Shown: piece after piece, positions 34,267 to 42,362 of the stretch
How positions within the stretch are numbered: position 1 is the stretch's first letter
Layout: each line of letters starts with the position of its first letter
The notes under the pieces: model-generated
Told to the model about the DNA's origin: nothing
Database searches by the model: none
Seen by the model: the letters and a program-made list of their open reading frames with translations, nothing else
NCBI RefSeq assembly: GCF_001931675.1
Contig: NZ_CP014839.1
Span: forward strand, 744,001 to 808,000
Reading direction: 5' to 3'
Origin: Pandoraea thiooxydans
GTDB taxonomy: Bacteria > Pseudomonadota > Gammaproteobacteria > Burkholderiales > Burkholderiaceae
Length of the DNA stretch: 64,000 nucleotides
Made by a program: the position numbers and the translations under genes

Positions 34267-34295
34267 AATTTATGCCATTAAATATGCATTGTCAA
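34267..34295 (-). promoter_or_regulatory. promoter of the DUF2249 operon
   Basis: Minus strand: TTGACA at 34290-34295, a 17-base spacer, and TAAATT at 34267-34272, identical in boxes and spacing to the norB promoter. The -35 box lies at the centre of the palindromic operator. Confidence 0.65.
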
Positions 34296-34309
34296 TGCAT
34301 ATTTAATGG
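34275..34309. promoter_or_regulatory. 35-bp perfect palindrome, NsrR-type operator
   Basis: Two perfect 17-base arms (34275-34291 and 34293-34309) flank a single central T. The inner 11-1-11 part is identical to the operator upstream of norB; here symmetry continues outward through TTAAT and GG. The length and perfection exceed what one dimer needs, so it may bind NsrR more tightly than the norB copy. Confidence 0.8.
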
Positions 34310-34540
34310 TGGCCGGCCGATCGCCCGCTCGGCCGGTCTGGCGCGCGAGCGGGTATCGGATGGGGGAGAGGATTGTCGCGGCCGGTTGCCGGCGATACTG
34401 GATGTTAAATTTTTGCGATGAGGCCGAACCAAGCGGCGGACGCGTGTTCTAATCGGCAAATTTTGGACTCCCTGCGCCGCGGCCGAGATGCTACGATTGC
34501 GGGGTTTGCGCTTTTATCCCCCATGTCTTCGAGTTGCCGA

Positions 34541-35785
34541 ATGTCCTTCCCCAGAATTGCCGCGGCTTGCTCCGCTGGTTTGCTAATCTTCGCCACGCCG
34601 GCATTTGCCGCTACCGCGGCGCCCATTACCCCGAAGTCCACGCCTGCGGCGTCCGCGGTCGCGGCCGTGCCAACCACGCCGTTGCAGGCCGCCCTGCTGC
34701 AGGCCGTGCCGCCGCCGCAGCTCGACGCACGCTCCTGGCTGGTGACGGATTTGACCAGCGGCCAGACGCTGGCCGAGTCCAACGCGCACGAGCAGATCGC
34801 GCCCGCTTCGCTGACCAAGCTGATGACCGCCTACATCACTTTCAAGGCGCTCAAGGACGGCACGATCAAGCGCGACCAGATGGTCAGCGAGCCGCTGGAG
34901 GCCTACCATACCGGCGGCTCCCGCATGTTCGTCGACCCGAAGGTCCCGGTGTCCATCGACGATCTGCTGATGGGCATGATCGTGCAATCGGGCAACGACG
35001 CCGCGATGACGCTGGCCTATGCGGTGGGTGGTTCGATCAGCACCTTCGTCGGCATGATGAACCAGCAGGCGCAGCAATGGCACCTCAAGGGGACCAACTT
35101 CGTGGACCCGACCGGTCTGCCCGACCCGAATCACCACACTACCGCGTATGACCTGTCGATCATCGCCTCGCACATCATCGACGACTTCCCCGGCGACTAC
35201 GCGCGCTACTTCAAGGTGAAAAAATTCACCTACAACAAGATCACCCAGCCTAACCGCGTGAGCCTGCTGTTCACCGATCCCACCGTCGACGGCATGAAAA
35301 CCGGCTATACGCAGGAGGCCGGGTATTGCATGATTACCTCGGCGCAGCGCAATACGCCCAGCGGGCCGCGGCGCATCCTGTCGGTCGTGATCGGCACGCC
35401 CAGCGAGCATGCCCGCGTGGCGGACAGCCAGGCGCTGCTGACCTGGGCCTACCAGAATTCAGAAGACGTCGTGCTTGCCCAGGCCAACAAGCCAATGGCC
35501 AATGTGCGGGTGTGGAAGGGCACCGCATCGACGGTCGGCCTCGGCGAGAGCCGCCCCATCGTGATTACGGTGCCGCGCGGCAGCGCCAAGAATCTGCAAA
35601 CCAAGGTGGTGCCGCCCAAGGCGCTGGTGGCGCCGATTCAGGCGGGCCAGACCATCGGCACCTTGCAGGTGGACGTGAGCGGCAAGCAGATCGGCAGCTA
35701 TCCGCTGCACGCGCTGGCGGCCGTGCCGCAGGCCGGTTTCGTCGGCCGCACGTGGGACAGCCTGCGCATGATGTTCGCCAAGTAA
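34541..35785 (+). CDS. D-alanyl-D-alanine carboxypeptidase (PBP5/6 type)
   Basis: A low-molecular-weight penicillin-binding protein that trims the terminal D-Ala from peptidoglycan stem peptides. The 414-residue product has a signal peptide (MSFPRIAAACSAGLLIFATP, cleaved near AFA). All three catalytic motifs are present: SLTK in PASLTKLMTAY, SGN in IVQSGNDAAM and KTG in DGMKTGYT. A C-terminal beta domain and amphipathic helix (FVGRTWDSLRMMFAK) anchor it to the membrane. The ATG at 34541 has a GAG-type ribosome site; an upstream ATG at 34523 is the alternative. A strong terminator follows. Confidence 0.93.
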   Translation: MSFPRIAAACSAGLLIFATPAFAATAAPITPKSTPAASAVAAVPTTPLQAALLQAVPPPQLDARSWLVTDLTSGQTLAESNAHEQIAPASLTKLMTAYITFKALKDGTIKRDQMVSEPLEAYHTGGSRMFVDPKVPVSIDDLLMGMIVQSGNDAAMTLAYAVGGSISTFVGMMNQQAQQWHLKGTNFVDPTGLPDPNHHTTAYDLSIIASHIIDDFPGDYARYFKVKKFTYNKITQPNRVSLLFTDPTVDGMKTGYTQEAGYCMITSAQRNTPSGPRRILSVVIGTPSEHARVADSQALLTWAYQNSEDVVLAQANKPMANVRVWKGTASTVGLGESRPIVITVPRGSAKNLQTKVVPPKALVAPIQAGQTIGTLQVDVSGKQIGSYPLHALAAVPQAGFVGRTWDSLRMMFAK

Positions 35786-35807
35786 GCCCTGGCACTCTGT
35801 CAGATCG

Positions 35808-35846
35808 CGCCGCCGTGACGTCTGTCGTCACGGCGGCGTTTTTTTT
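35808..35846 (+). terminator. rho-independent terminator of the carboxypeptidase gene
   Basis: A perfect 13-bp stem (35808-35820 with 35826-35838), loop TCTGT, then eight T residues, 22 bases past the stop codon. A textbook intrinsic terminator. Confidence 0.95.
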
Positions 35847-36005
35847 GCAGCCCCCTTGTCGCGGCATGCGATGGCGCTATCGGAGCAAGTGCGCCGGTCG
35901 TGGGCGGCAGCGGTGCGGCCGTGCGCGCCTATGCGATATCGAGCCTTCGGCTGGGGCCGATGACGAACGCGTATCAGGTCAAGCGGGAAGAGAAGCAGAA
36001 GATTT

Positions 36006-36090
36006 TGGTGCCCAGGGCCGGAATCGAACCGGCACGCCTTGCGGCGGGGGATTTTGAGTCCCCTGCGTCTACCAATTTCACCACCTGGGC
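36006..36090 (-). tRNA. tRNA-Leu (anticodon CAA)
   Basis: An 85-base tRNA with encoded CCA. The acceptor stem pairs GCCCAGG with CCTGGGC, the T arm is GCCGGTTCGATTCCGGC, and the anticodon stem GGGGA/TCCCC encloses the loop CTCAAAA, giving anticodon CAA (reads UUG). A long variable arm (CGCCGCAAGGCG) marks it as class II leucine. Confidence 0.95.
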
Positions 36091-36222
36091 AGGTCGTCGA
36101 AGCGTTCGGGAGAGACGGCAACCCCGTTGCTGACAATGGGCGCGCCAGAAAAAGCGCGCCGGGCGAAGGCGAGATTATGACGTAAAACAGCCGGCCCTTC
36201 AAGCGCTTCGGCGCGCCGGATT

Positions 36223-37101
36223 TTAATTATTTTGCTGCCGTTCGACCACCCGCAATAGCGACGACGTGTCGTCGTGGCCCCAGCCCTGTTCGACCAGGTC
36301 GGTCAGCTGGCGCTTGACCAGTTCGGTGGCAGGCAGCTTCAGGCCCTGCGCCCGCGCGGCCTCGACGATCATCTCGAAGTCTTTGTCGTGCAGCCGGGCT
36401 TCGATGCCGGCGGCAAACTCGCGGTGAGCCATTTTGGGGCCCATCGTCTCCAGCATGCGGCTGCCGGCCAGGCCGGTGGAGAGCGCGGCGAGCACCTTGT
36501 CGGGGTCGGCGCCGTTGCTCTGAGCGTATAGCATGGCCTCGGCAATGCCCTCGATATTGACCACCTGCACGATCTGGTTGCACGCCTTGGCGACCTGACC
36601 GGCGCCGGCGCCGCCAATGTGGGTGATGCTGGTGCCGAGTTTTTCCAGCAGCGGCTTGGCCCGCGCGAGGATCTCGGCCTTGCCGCCGACCATGATCGAC
36701 AGGCTGGCATCGGCGGCCCGATTGGAGCCGCCCGAGACCGGCGCGTCCAGCATCTCGATACCGTGCTCGGCCAGGCGCGCGGCGATGCGGCGTGTGGCGT
36801 CGGCGGCGATGGTGCTGTGGTCGATGCAGATGGTGCCCGGCTGGGCACCATGGATGACGCCTTGCTCGCCGAGCAGGACCGCCTCGACGTCACTCGTGCG
36901 GGTGACATTGGTGAAGACGAACTGCGCGCTGCGCGCGGCCTCCGCGGGCGAATGGAAAAGCTGGGCCCCGGCCTCGACGAACGGCGCGGCGGCCTCGGGA
37001 CGGCGGGCATACAAATGCAGGGTATGCCCGGCGGCCATCAAGTGGCGGACCATCGCGCCACCCATGGCGCCCAGCCCGATAAATGCAATCGTGTAAGTCA
37101 T
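36223..37101 (-). CDS. NAD(P)-dependent 3-hydroxyisobutyrate dehydrogenase-family oxidoreductase
   Basis: A 292-residue beta-hydroxyacid dehydrogenase. It has the N-terminal Rossmann motif IAFIGLGAMGGAMVRHLMAAG, then MLDAPVSGGSNRAADASLSIMVGG (substrate loop), and the catalytic Lys in GQVAKACNQIVQVVNIEG. It oxidises a short beta-hydroxyacid (hydroxyisobutyrate, tartronate semialdehyde or similar). It lies 21 bases after the ABC binding-protein gene and closes a minus-strand group with a monooxygenase. Confidence 0.9.
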   Translation of the reverse strand: MTYTIAFIGLGAMGGAMVRHLMAAGHTLHLYARRPEAAAPFVEAGAQLFHSPAEAARSAQFVFTNVTRTSDVEAVLLGEQGVIHGAQPGTICIDHSTIAADATRRIAARLAEHGIEMLDAPVSGGSNRAADASLSIMVGGKAEILARAKPLLEKLGTSITHIGGAGAGQVAKACNQIVQVVNIEGIAEAMLYAQSNGADPDKVLAALSTGLAGSRMLETMGPKMAHREFAAGIEARLHDKDFEMIVEAARAQGLKLPATELVKRQLTDLVEQGWGHDDTSSLLRVVERQQNN

Positions 37102-37122
37102 GAGTGGAGCCGCGCCTCGACG

Positions 37123-38283
37123 CTAGTTGCTGATGTAGACGAACCGCCCGTGCTTGATCTCACCCATCACGCCAGCCCGCTGATCCAGGCCGACGTGGTC
37201 GCTGACGCTGGTGTTGACGATGCCGTTCGGGATCGGCAGGTTATGGATGTTCTCCAGCGCGTCGCGCAAGCCGCTGCGGAACGCCTCGGTGCCGGGTTGG
37301 CCGTGCTTGAGCGCGCGGGGGACCGCGTTGTTGAGCAGATCCCATACGCCGTAGGCGTCGGCTGCGAACTGGGTGACCGTGTTCGGGCCGTATTTCGCCT
37401 CATACAGCTTGGTGAAAGCCAGCGCCGCAGGCCGCGCCGGATGGTCGTGCGGCAGGGTTTTGGCGACGACCGCCGGCTGGGTCGGGAACAGCGTACCCTC
37501 GACGTCCTTGCCGCCGACACGGATGAACGCATAGGTGGCGATGCCGTGGGTCTGGTAAATCGCGCCGCGATAGCCGCGCTCGATCAGGGTGCGCTGCGGC
37601 AGCACGGCCGGCGTGCCGGAGGCCGCCACCAGTACCGCGTCGGGCTTGTCGGCGATCAGCTTGAGCACCTGGCCAAGCACGGTGGTGTCGGTACGGTTGT
37701 AGCTCTCACGGCCGACGATACGAATTTTGCGCAGCTCGGCAAAGCGGGAAAACGACTGCCACCAGCTTTGGCCATAGGCGTCGGCAAAACCGATGAAGCC
37801 GACCGTTTTGATGCCATGGTTCGACATATAGCGCGTCATCACGTCGGCCATTGCCGAATCGTTGGCGGCCATCTTGAAGACCCAGCGCTTCTTCGCGTTC
37901 TGCGGATCGACCACCACGGAGGAGCCCACCAGCGTGATCATCGGTGTTTGGGCCCGGGCCACGTCGTCGGTCACCGCCAGCGCGCTGGGGGTGATGTTGG
38001 GTCCGACCACCACGTCCACCTTGTCCTCGCTGAGCAGCTTGCGGATATTCTTGACCGCCGTGCCCGGGTCGGTGCCGTCATCGAGAATGATGTAGTGCGC
38101 CTTTTGCCCGCCGATCTCCTTGGGCCACAGCGCGATGGCGTTCTTGCTGGCAATGCCGATGGCCGCAGCCGGGCCGGTGCTGGAAAGATCGATGCCGACG
38201 GTGATGTCGGCGCGCGCGGCGCCGGCCGCGCCGAACAGTGCGCAGGCCAATACGGGCAGGAGGGTGCGGCAGGTCTTTTTCAT
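37123..38283 (-). CDS. ABC-transporter substrate-binding protein (LivK-like), orphan
   Basis: A 386-residue type I periplasmic binding protein. It has a signal peptide (MKKTCRTLLPVLACALFGAA, cleaved near ARA), then ITVGIDLSSTGPAAAIGIASKNAIALWP and VVVGPNITPSALAVTDDVARAQTPMITL. The family binds branched-chain amino acids, amides or aromatic acids. No permease or ATPase gene is adjacent, so it must share a transporter encoded elsewhere or act as a sensor. It lies between the monooxygenase/DUF2783 pair and the dehydrogenase, hinting at an aromatic or branched acid ligand. Confidence 0.9.
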   Translation of the reverse strand: MKKTCRTLLPVLACALFGAAGAARADITVGIDLSSTGPAAAIGIASKNAIALWPKEIGGQKAHYIILDDGTDPGTAVKNIRKLLSEDKVDVVVGPNITPSALAVTDDVARAQTPMITLVGSSVVVDPQNAKKRWVFKMAANDSAMADVMTRYMSNHGIKTVGFIGFADAYGQSWWQSFSRFAELRKIRIVGRESYNRTDTTVLGQVLKLIADKPDAVLVAASGTPAVLPQRTLIERGYRGAIYQTHGIATYAFIRVGGKDVEGTLFPTQPAVVAKTLPHDHPARPAALAFTKLYEAKYGPNTVTQFAADAYGVWDLLNNAVPRALKHGQPGTEAFRSGLRDALENIHNLPIPNGIVNTSVSDHVGLDQRAGVMGEIKHGRFVYISN

Positions 38284-38372
38284 CGGGGGGTTTCCTTGTT
38301 TTTGTGAGCCGGAACTCCGCAAGGATACCTCACCTCTCCCGCTAATTCAGCGTCTGCCGGGTTTATCCCGCC

Positions 38373-38582
38373 TCATTGGGCATCGAGGTTGAGCGCGTTG
38401 GCTCGTGCCAGCGCGAGGGCCTGCTCGATGACTGCCATGTCGCCGATATGGTTGGCGAGCAGGAGCACCAGTTGAGCGTTCATCGACTGGCTCTGCGCGT
38501 CGGACAGGTCGCGGTGCGCATCGATCAGCGTTTGGTAGAAGTCGTCGGGCTGTTCGAAATTTTTTTCCAGATTGAGCGGCAT
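38373..38582 (-). CDS. DUF2783 small protein
   Basis: A 69-residue protein, MPLNLEKNFEQPDDFYQTLI at the start, with the DAHRDLSDAQSQSMNAQLVLLLANHIGD core typical of DUF2783. Members are short helical proteins usually encoded directly after a flavin monooxygenase of the MhpA type. That is the case here: the gap to the monooxygenase stop is three bases. A role as partner or stabiliser of the monooxygenase is inferred from this constant pairing only. Confidence 0.85.
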   Translation of the reverse strand: MPLNLEKNFEQPDDFYQTLIDAHRDLSDAQSQSMNAQLVLLLANHIGDMAVIEQALALARANALNLDAQ

Positions 38583-38585
38583 CGC

Positions 38586-40283
38586 TTAAGCCTCCAGGCA
38601 GAGCGCGCGGCGCAGCGCCTGGCGCACCTGCGTCGCATCGAATTGGCGCCAGCGGGCGCAAACGTGCTGATCGGGGCGTACCAGATAGAAGGTGCCGGGG
38701 CGCGCGTCGTAGCGCTGCGCGAAGACACCCTGCACGTCGCTCAGGGTGGCCAGCGGCGGCTTGCCGGCCGGTGCTTGCTGGCCGATGACCAGCACCTCGA
38801 CCGGCACCGGATCGGCCCCGGGCCCGGCCAATGCGGCCAGCGCCTGCGTCACGGCCGCATCCAGCGGCGCATCGCCGGCGTAGTAGAGGCCGACGAAGCG
38901 ATTGCCCGTGTGGTCGATCAGCCAGCCCGGGTGGCCGTCGGCGTCGGTCACCGGCGCATCGTCGAGCGGCGCGCCAGGCGCCATGCGAGGAGGGAATGGC
39001 GGGCGCGGCGACGCGCCGGCGTCGGGTGTGTTGAGCGGGGAGTCGTGCAGCAGCGTGGCCACCGAGAGCCGGCCGCTATTGACCAGGCTGCGCGCAAACG
39101 GCGCGCTCCTGGCCAGCAGCAGCGTGGCGTCGCGAAACAGCCGGCTGACCGCGCTCTTTGGTGTAATGAAGTCGGTCGAGCGGGTCGAGTGCCGCAGGTT
39201 TTCATCGGCGGCCGCACCGCGCTCATGGCAATACGAGTCGAGCAATTGCTCGGGGGCACGGCCGTCGAGCACCAGCTTGAGCTTCCAGGCCAGATTGTCG
39301 GCATCCTGGATGCCGGAGTTGGCGCCGCGGGCACCGAACGGCGAGACCTGGTGGGCCGAGTCGCCGGCGAACAGCACGCGGCGATGACGGAAATTCGGCA
39401 TGCGGCGGCACTGGAACGTGTAAACACTGACCCATTCCAGCTCGAACGGCACGTCGGGACCAAGCATTGCGCGAATGCGCGGGACGACGTTTTCGGGCTT
39501 TTTCTCTTCCTCGGGATCGGCGTCCCAGCCGAGCTGGAAGTCGATCCGCCAGACATTGTCGGCTTCGCGGTGCAGCAGCACCGACTGGCCGCTGTGGAAC
39601 GGCGGGGTGAACCAGAACCAGCGCTCGGCCGGAAAATCGGCGTTCATCACCACGTCGGCGATCAGGAAGCGATCCTTGAAGACCTTGCCTTCGATATCCA
39701 GGCCCAGCATCCGGCGCACCGGGCTGCGCGCCCCGTCGCAGGCAATCACCCAATCGGCCTCCAGCGCATAGCTGCCTTCGGCGGTTTCGATCTGCAGTGT
39801 CGCCCGGTCATCCCGGCTTTCGATACCGGTGACCTTGCTCTTCCAGCGCAAATCGAGGTTGGGCAGTTGCTGCGCGTGCTCGACCAGATATTGCTCCAGA
39901 TAGTATTGCTGGAGATTCACCATGGCCGGGCGCTTATAGTGCGGCTCGGGCAGCAGCTCGAAGTTATAGACCTCGCTGCTGCCGAAAAACACGCGGCCGA
40001 CGTGCCAGCTGACGCCTTTTTGCACCACCGGCTCGCCGCACCCCAGGCGGTCGAGAATTTCCAGCGTGCGCTTGGCGTAGCACAGGCCGCGCGAACCGAC
40101 GCTGACGGTCTCGTCGTCATCGACCACGACCACGGGCACACCTTGCTGGGCAAGGTCGATGGCGGCGGCCAGACCGATCGGTCCGGCGCCGATCACCACC
40201 ACCGGATACCGATGCGCAGGCGCGTTCTGCAGCTCGGGCGGGGTGCGATAAGCAAAGCGGGGGTACGTGTAGGTGCTCAACAC
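38586..40283 (-). CDS. FAD-dependent aromatic hydroxylase (MhpA-like)
   Basis: A 565-residue class A flavoprotein monooxygenase. The N-terminal dinucleotide fold is VVVIGAGPIGLAAAIDLAQQGVPVVVVDDD, the DG motif is WVIACDGARSPVRRMLGLD, and the GD motif is VLFAGDSAHQVSPFGARGANSGIQDADNLAWKL. The C-terminal thioredoxin-like domain matches the MhpA/PheA group that hydroxylates phenolic acids using NAD(P)H and O2. The best start is the GTG at 40281-40283, 11 bases after a GGAG site; an ATG at 40316 is possible. It leads an operon with DUF2783, a binding protein and a dehydrogenase, suggesting aromatic-acid catabolism. Confidence 0.88.
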   Translation of the reverse strand: MLSTYTYPRFAYRTPPELQNAPAHRYPVVVIGAGPIGLAAAIDLAQQGVPVVVVDDDETVSVGSRGLCYAKRTLEILDRLGCGEPVVQKGVSWHVGRVFFGSSEVYNFELLPEPHYKRPAMVNLQQYYLEQYLVEHAQQLPNLDLRWKSKVTGIESRDDRATLQIETAEGSYALEADWVIACDGARSPVRRMLGLDIEGKVFKDRFLIADVVMNADFPAERWFWFTPPFHSGQSVLLHREADNVWRIDFQLGWDADPEEEKKPENVVPRIRAMLGPDVPFELEWVSVYTFQCRRMPNFRHRRVLFAGDSAHQVSPFGARGANSGIQDADNLAWKLKLVLDGRAPEQLLDSYCHERGAAADENLRHSTRSTDFITPKSAVSRLFRDATLLLARSAPFARSLVNSGRLSVATLLHDSPLNTPDAGASPRPPFPPRMAPGAPLDDAPVTDADGHPGWLIDHTGNRFVGLYYAGDAPLDAAVTQALAALAGPGADPVPVEVLVIGQQAPAGKPPLATLSDVQGVFAQRYDARPGTFYLVRPDQHVCARWRQFDATQVRQALRRALCLEA

Positions 40284-40342
40284 GGTATGGCGTCTCCTGC
40301 ATTGGCGCGGCACCACGAATCGGAAGATCGAACGGGCGCCTT

Positions 40343-40382
40343 TAATTACGGATTGTGATATCGATTAACTATATCGTAATTA
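40343..40382. promoter_or_regulatory. inverted repeat upstream of the FAD hydroxylase
   Basis: TAATTACG (40343-40350) and CGTAATTA (40375-40382) are perfect 8-base arms 24 bases apart, with a partial GATAT/ATATC dyad between them, about 60 bases upstream of the hydroxylase start in an AT-rich stretch. It may be an operator spaced by about three helical turns. The regulator is unknown. Confidence 0.4.
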
Positions 40383-40481
40383 TTTGCGGTTGACTAGCCT
40401 GGTGACGCGGCGGCGCGCCCACCCGGGTCACCCGCGCCGCCTCATATCTCGCCGGCCGGGGCCGTGATGCCGCTTGCTTAT

Positions 40482-41423
40482 TTATAGCTCGTACATTTCG
40501 TGCTCGCCGCGCAACGCCTGTTCGATCAGCTTGCGGGTGAGGATCGGCGAGAGCAGTTCCACCATGGTGTAGACATAACTGCGCAAGTACGCGCCCTGCT
40601 TGAGCGCGACCCGGGTGACGTTGTTGCCGAACAAATGGCCGACCGGCACCGCGCGCAGATTGCGGTCGCGCTCGGCATCGAATGCCACGCTGGCCAGCAG
40701 GCCCACGCCCAGGCCGAGTTCGACATACGTCTTGATCACGTCGGCATCGATCGCCTCGAGCACGACGTCGGGCTGGATGTGACGCAGGGCAAAGGCCTGG
40801 TCGATCTTGGCGCGCCCGGCAAAGGCGGCGTCGTAGGTGATCAGCGGATACTGCGCCAGATCGTCGAGAGACACGCTGGATGACTGCAGCAGTGGGTGAT
40901 CGGGCGGCACCACGGCAATGTGCTGCCATTGGTAGCAAGGCAGCGAGACCAGGTCCTTGTATTCGGCGATGGCCTCGGTGGCGATCGCCAGGTCGGCCTG
41001 CTCGTGACGCACCATCTCGGCGACCTGGGTCGGATTGCCCTGCAGGATCGACAGGCGCACCTTCGGAAACCGCTTCTTGAATTCAGCGACCGCCAATGGC
41101 AGCGAGTAGCGCGCCTGCGTGTGCGTGGTGGCGATGGTCAGATTGCCCTGGTCCTGGGCCGCGTAATCTTTGCCGATCCGCTTCAGGCTGTCGACTTCGA
41201 GCAGGATGCGCTCGATCGATTCGAAGATGATGCGGCCCGGTTCGGTCAGGTTGCGCACCCGCTTGCCATGGCGGGCGAATATGTCCACCCCAAGTTCTTC
41301 CTCGAGCTCGATGATGGCTTTCGAGACCCCTGGCTGGGACGTGAAAAGCGCCTTGGCGGCCTCGGTCAGGTTGAATTTCTGCCGCACGGCTTCGCGCACG
41401 AAACGGAATTGATGGAGGTTCAT
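40482..41423 (-). CDS. cysB: CysB-type LysR regulator of sulfur assimilation
   Basis: A 313-residue LysR protein with the CysB-specific N-terminus MNLHQFRFVREAVRQKFNLTEAAKALFTSQPGVSKAIIELEEELGVDIFARHGKR. It also has the TTHTQARYSLP ligand segment that binds O-acetylserine/N-acetylserine or sulfate. It activates the cysteine regulon when sulfur is limiting. It is divergent from the TauE-cysH-cysD-cysN-cobA genes with 137 bases between starts, an AT-rich spacer where CysB sites are expected. Confidence 0.93.
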   Translation of the reverse strand: MNLHQFRFVREAVRQKFNLTEAAKALFTSQPGVSKAIIELEEELGVDIFARHGKRVRNLTEPGRIIFESIERILLEVDSLKRIGKDYAAQDQGNLTIATTHTQARYSLPLAVAEFKKRFPKVRLSILQGNPTQVAEMVRHEQADLAIATEAIAEYKDLVSLPCYQWQHIAVVPPDHPLLQSSSVSLDDLAQYPLITYDAAFAGRAKIDQAFALRHIQPDVVLEAIDADVIKTYVELGLGVGLLASVAFDAERDRNLRAVPVGHLFGNNVTRVALKQGAYLRSYVYTMVELLSPILTRKLIEQALRGEHEMYEL

Positions 41424-41560
41424 TTGTATAACTTCCGAGAATATGCAAACAATTTTTTAATCGTTTTCAATATAAAGCGAGTTTATTACGATTTGTCCCA
41501 TTCTTTCAAATTACGTTGATCCGAGCGCAAAATAGGCCGCTCGAGGCGCCCCGACCGACC

Positions 41561-42337
41561 ATGACGTTTTGGTTTGAATCCCTCTCCGGCTTGGCAGTAG
41601 GTGTCCTGGTAGGCCTGACCGGCGTCGGTGGCGGCTCACTGATGACGCCGCTGCTGACCCTGGGACTCGGGTATGCGGCGCCAGTGGCGGTCGGCACCGA
41701 TCTGGCGTTCGCCGCGCTCACCAAGGGGTTTGGCACGCTGGCGCATCGCCGCCACGGTCACGTGCGCTGGGACATCGTGCGCTGGCTGACGATCGGTAGC
41801 CTGCCGGCGGCGCTGGTGGCGATTGCGGGGCTCAAGTGGCACGGCGGGCTTGGCGCCGGCGGCTTGCATTTCATCAAGCTGACGATCGCCGGATCGGTGT
41901 TGCTGACGGTGCTGTCGCTGCTGTTTCGCGCCAAATTGCTGGCCGCGCTGCGCGCCCGCCCGGGATGGCAGCTAAGCGGTGGTGCGCTGGCGGGCAGCAC
42001 GGTGGCCGTGGGCGCGCTGCTCGGCGCGCTGGTGACGGTGTCCTCGATCGGCGCGGGCGCGGTTGGCGCGACGCTGATCCTGCTGCTTTACCCCGAGCTC
42101 AAGCCGACCGAGGTGGCCGGTACCGATATCGCTTATGCCGTGCCGCTGACCGCGGCCGCCGCGCTCGGGCATGTTTGGCTGGGCACCGTGCACTGGCCGT
42201 TGCTGGGTGCGCTGCTGGTGGGCTCGTTGCCGGGCATCTGGCTCGGCGCGCGCCTGTCGCGTCATTTGCCGGAGCGCATGGTGCGTGGCGCGTTGGCGGC
42301 GACGCTGACGCTGGTGGCCGCGAGGCTGGTGTCATAA
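41561..42337 (+). CDS. TauE/SafE-family (sulfite/organosulfonate) exporter
   Basis: A 258-residue membrane protein with about eight helices. It has the family start FESLSGLAVGVLVGLTGVGGGSLMTPLL, GTDLAFAALTKGFGTLAHRRHGHV, and the repeated second half beginning VGALLGALVTVSSIGAGAVGATLILLLYP. Members move sulfite, sulfoacetate or related anions. It stands directly before cysH (25 bases), where beta-proteobacteria often carry sulfite reductase cysI; exporting excess sulfite or handling sulfur anions fits the context. The ATG at 41561 was chosen over a TTG at 41516. Confidence 0.88.
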   Translation: MTFWFESLSGLAVGVLVGLTGVGGGSLMTPLLTLGLGYAAPVAVGTDLAFAALTKGFGTLAHRRHGHVRWDIVRWLTIGSLPAALVAIAGLKWHGGLGAGGLHFIKLTIAGSVLLTVLSLLFRAKLLAALRARPGWQLSGGALAGSTVAVGALLGALVTVSSIGAGAVGATLILLLYPELKPTEVAGTDIAYAVPLTAAAALGHVWLGTVHWPLLGALLVGSLPGIWLGARLSRHLPERMVRGALAATLTLVAARLVS

Positions 42338-42362
42338 CTAAATCAGGACAGGAGTTCGCGCG

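Noticed and set aside
38376-40358. 660-residue plus-strand open frame opposite the FAD hydroxylase
   Set aside because: The minus strand has all FAD and GD motifs of a class A monooxygenase; the plus frame has only low-information composition.
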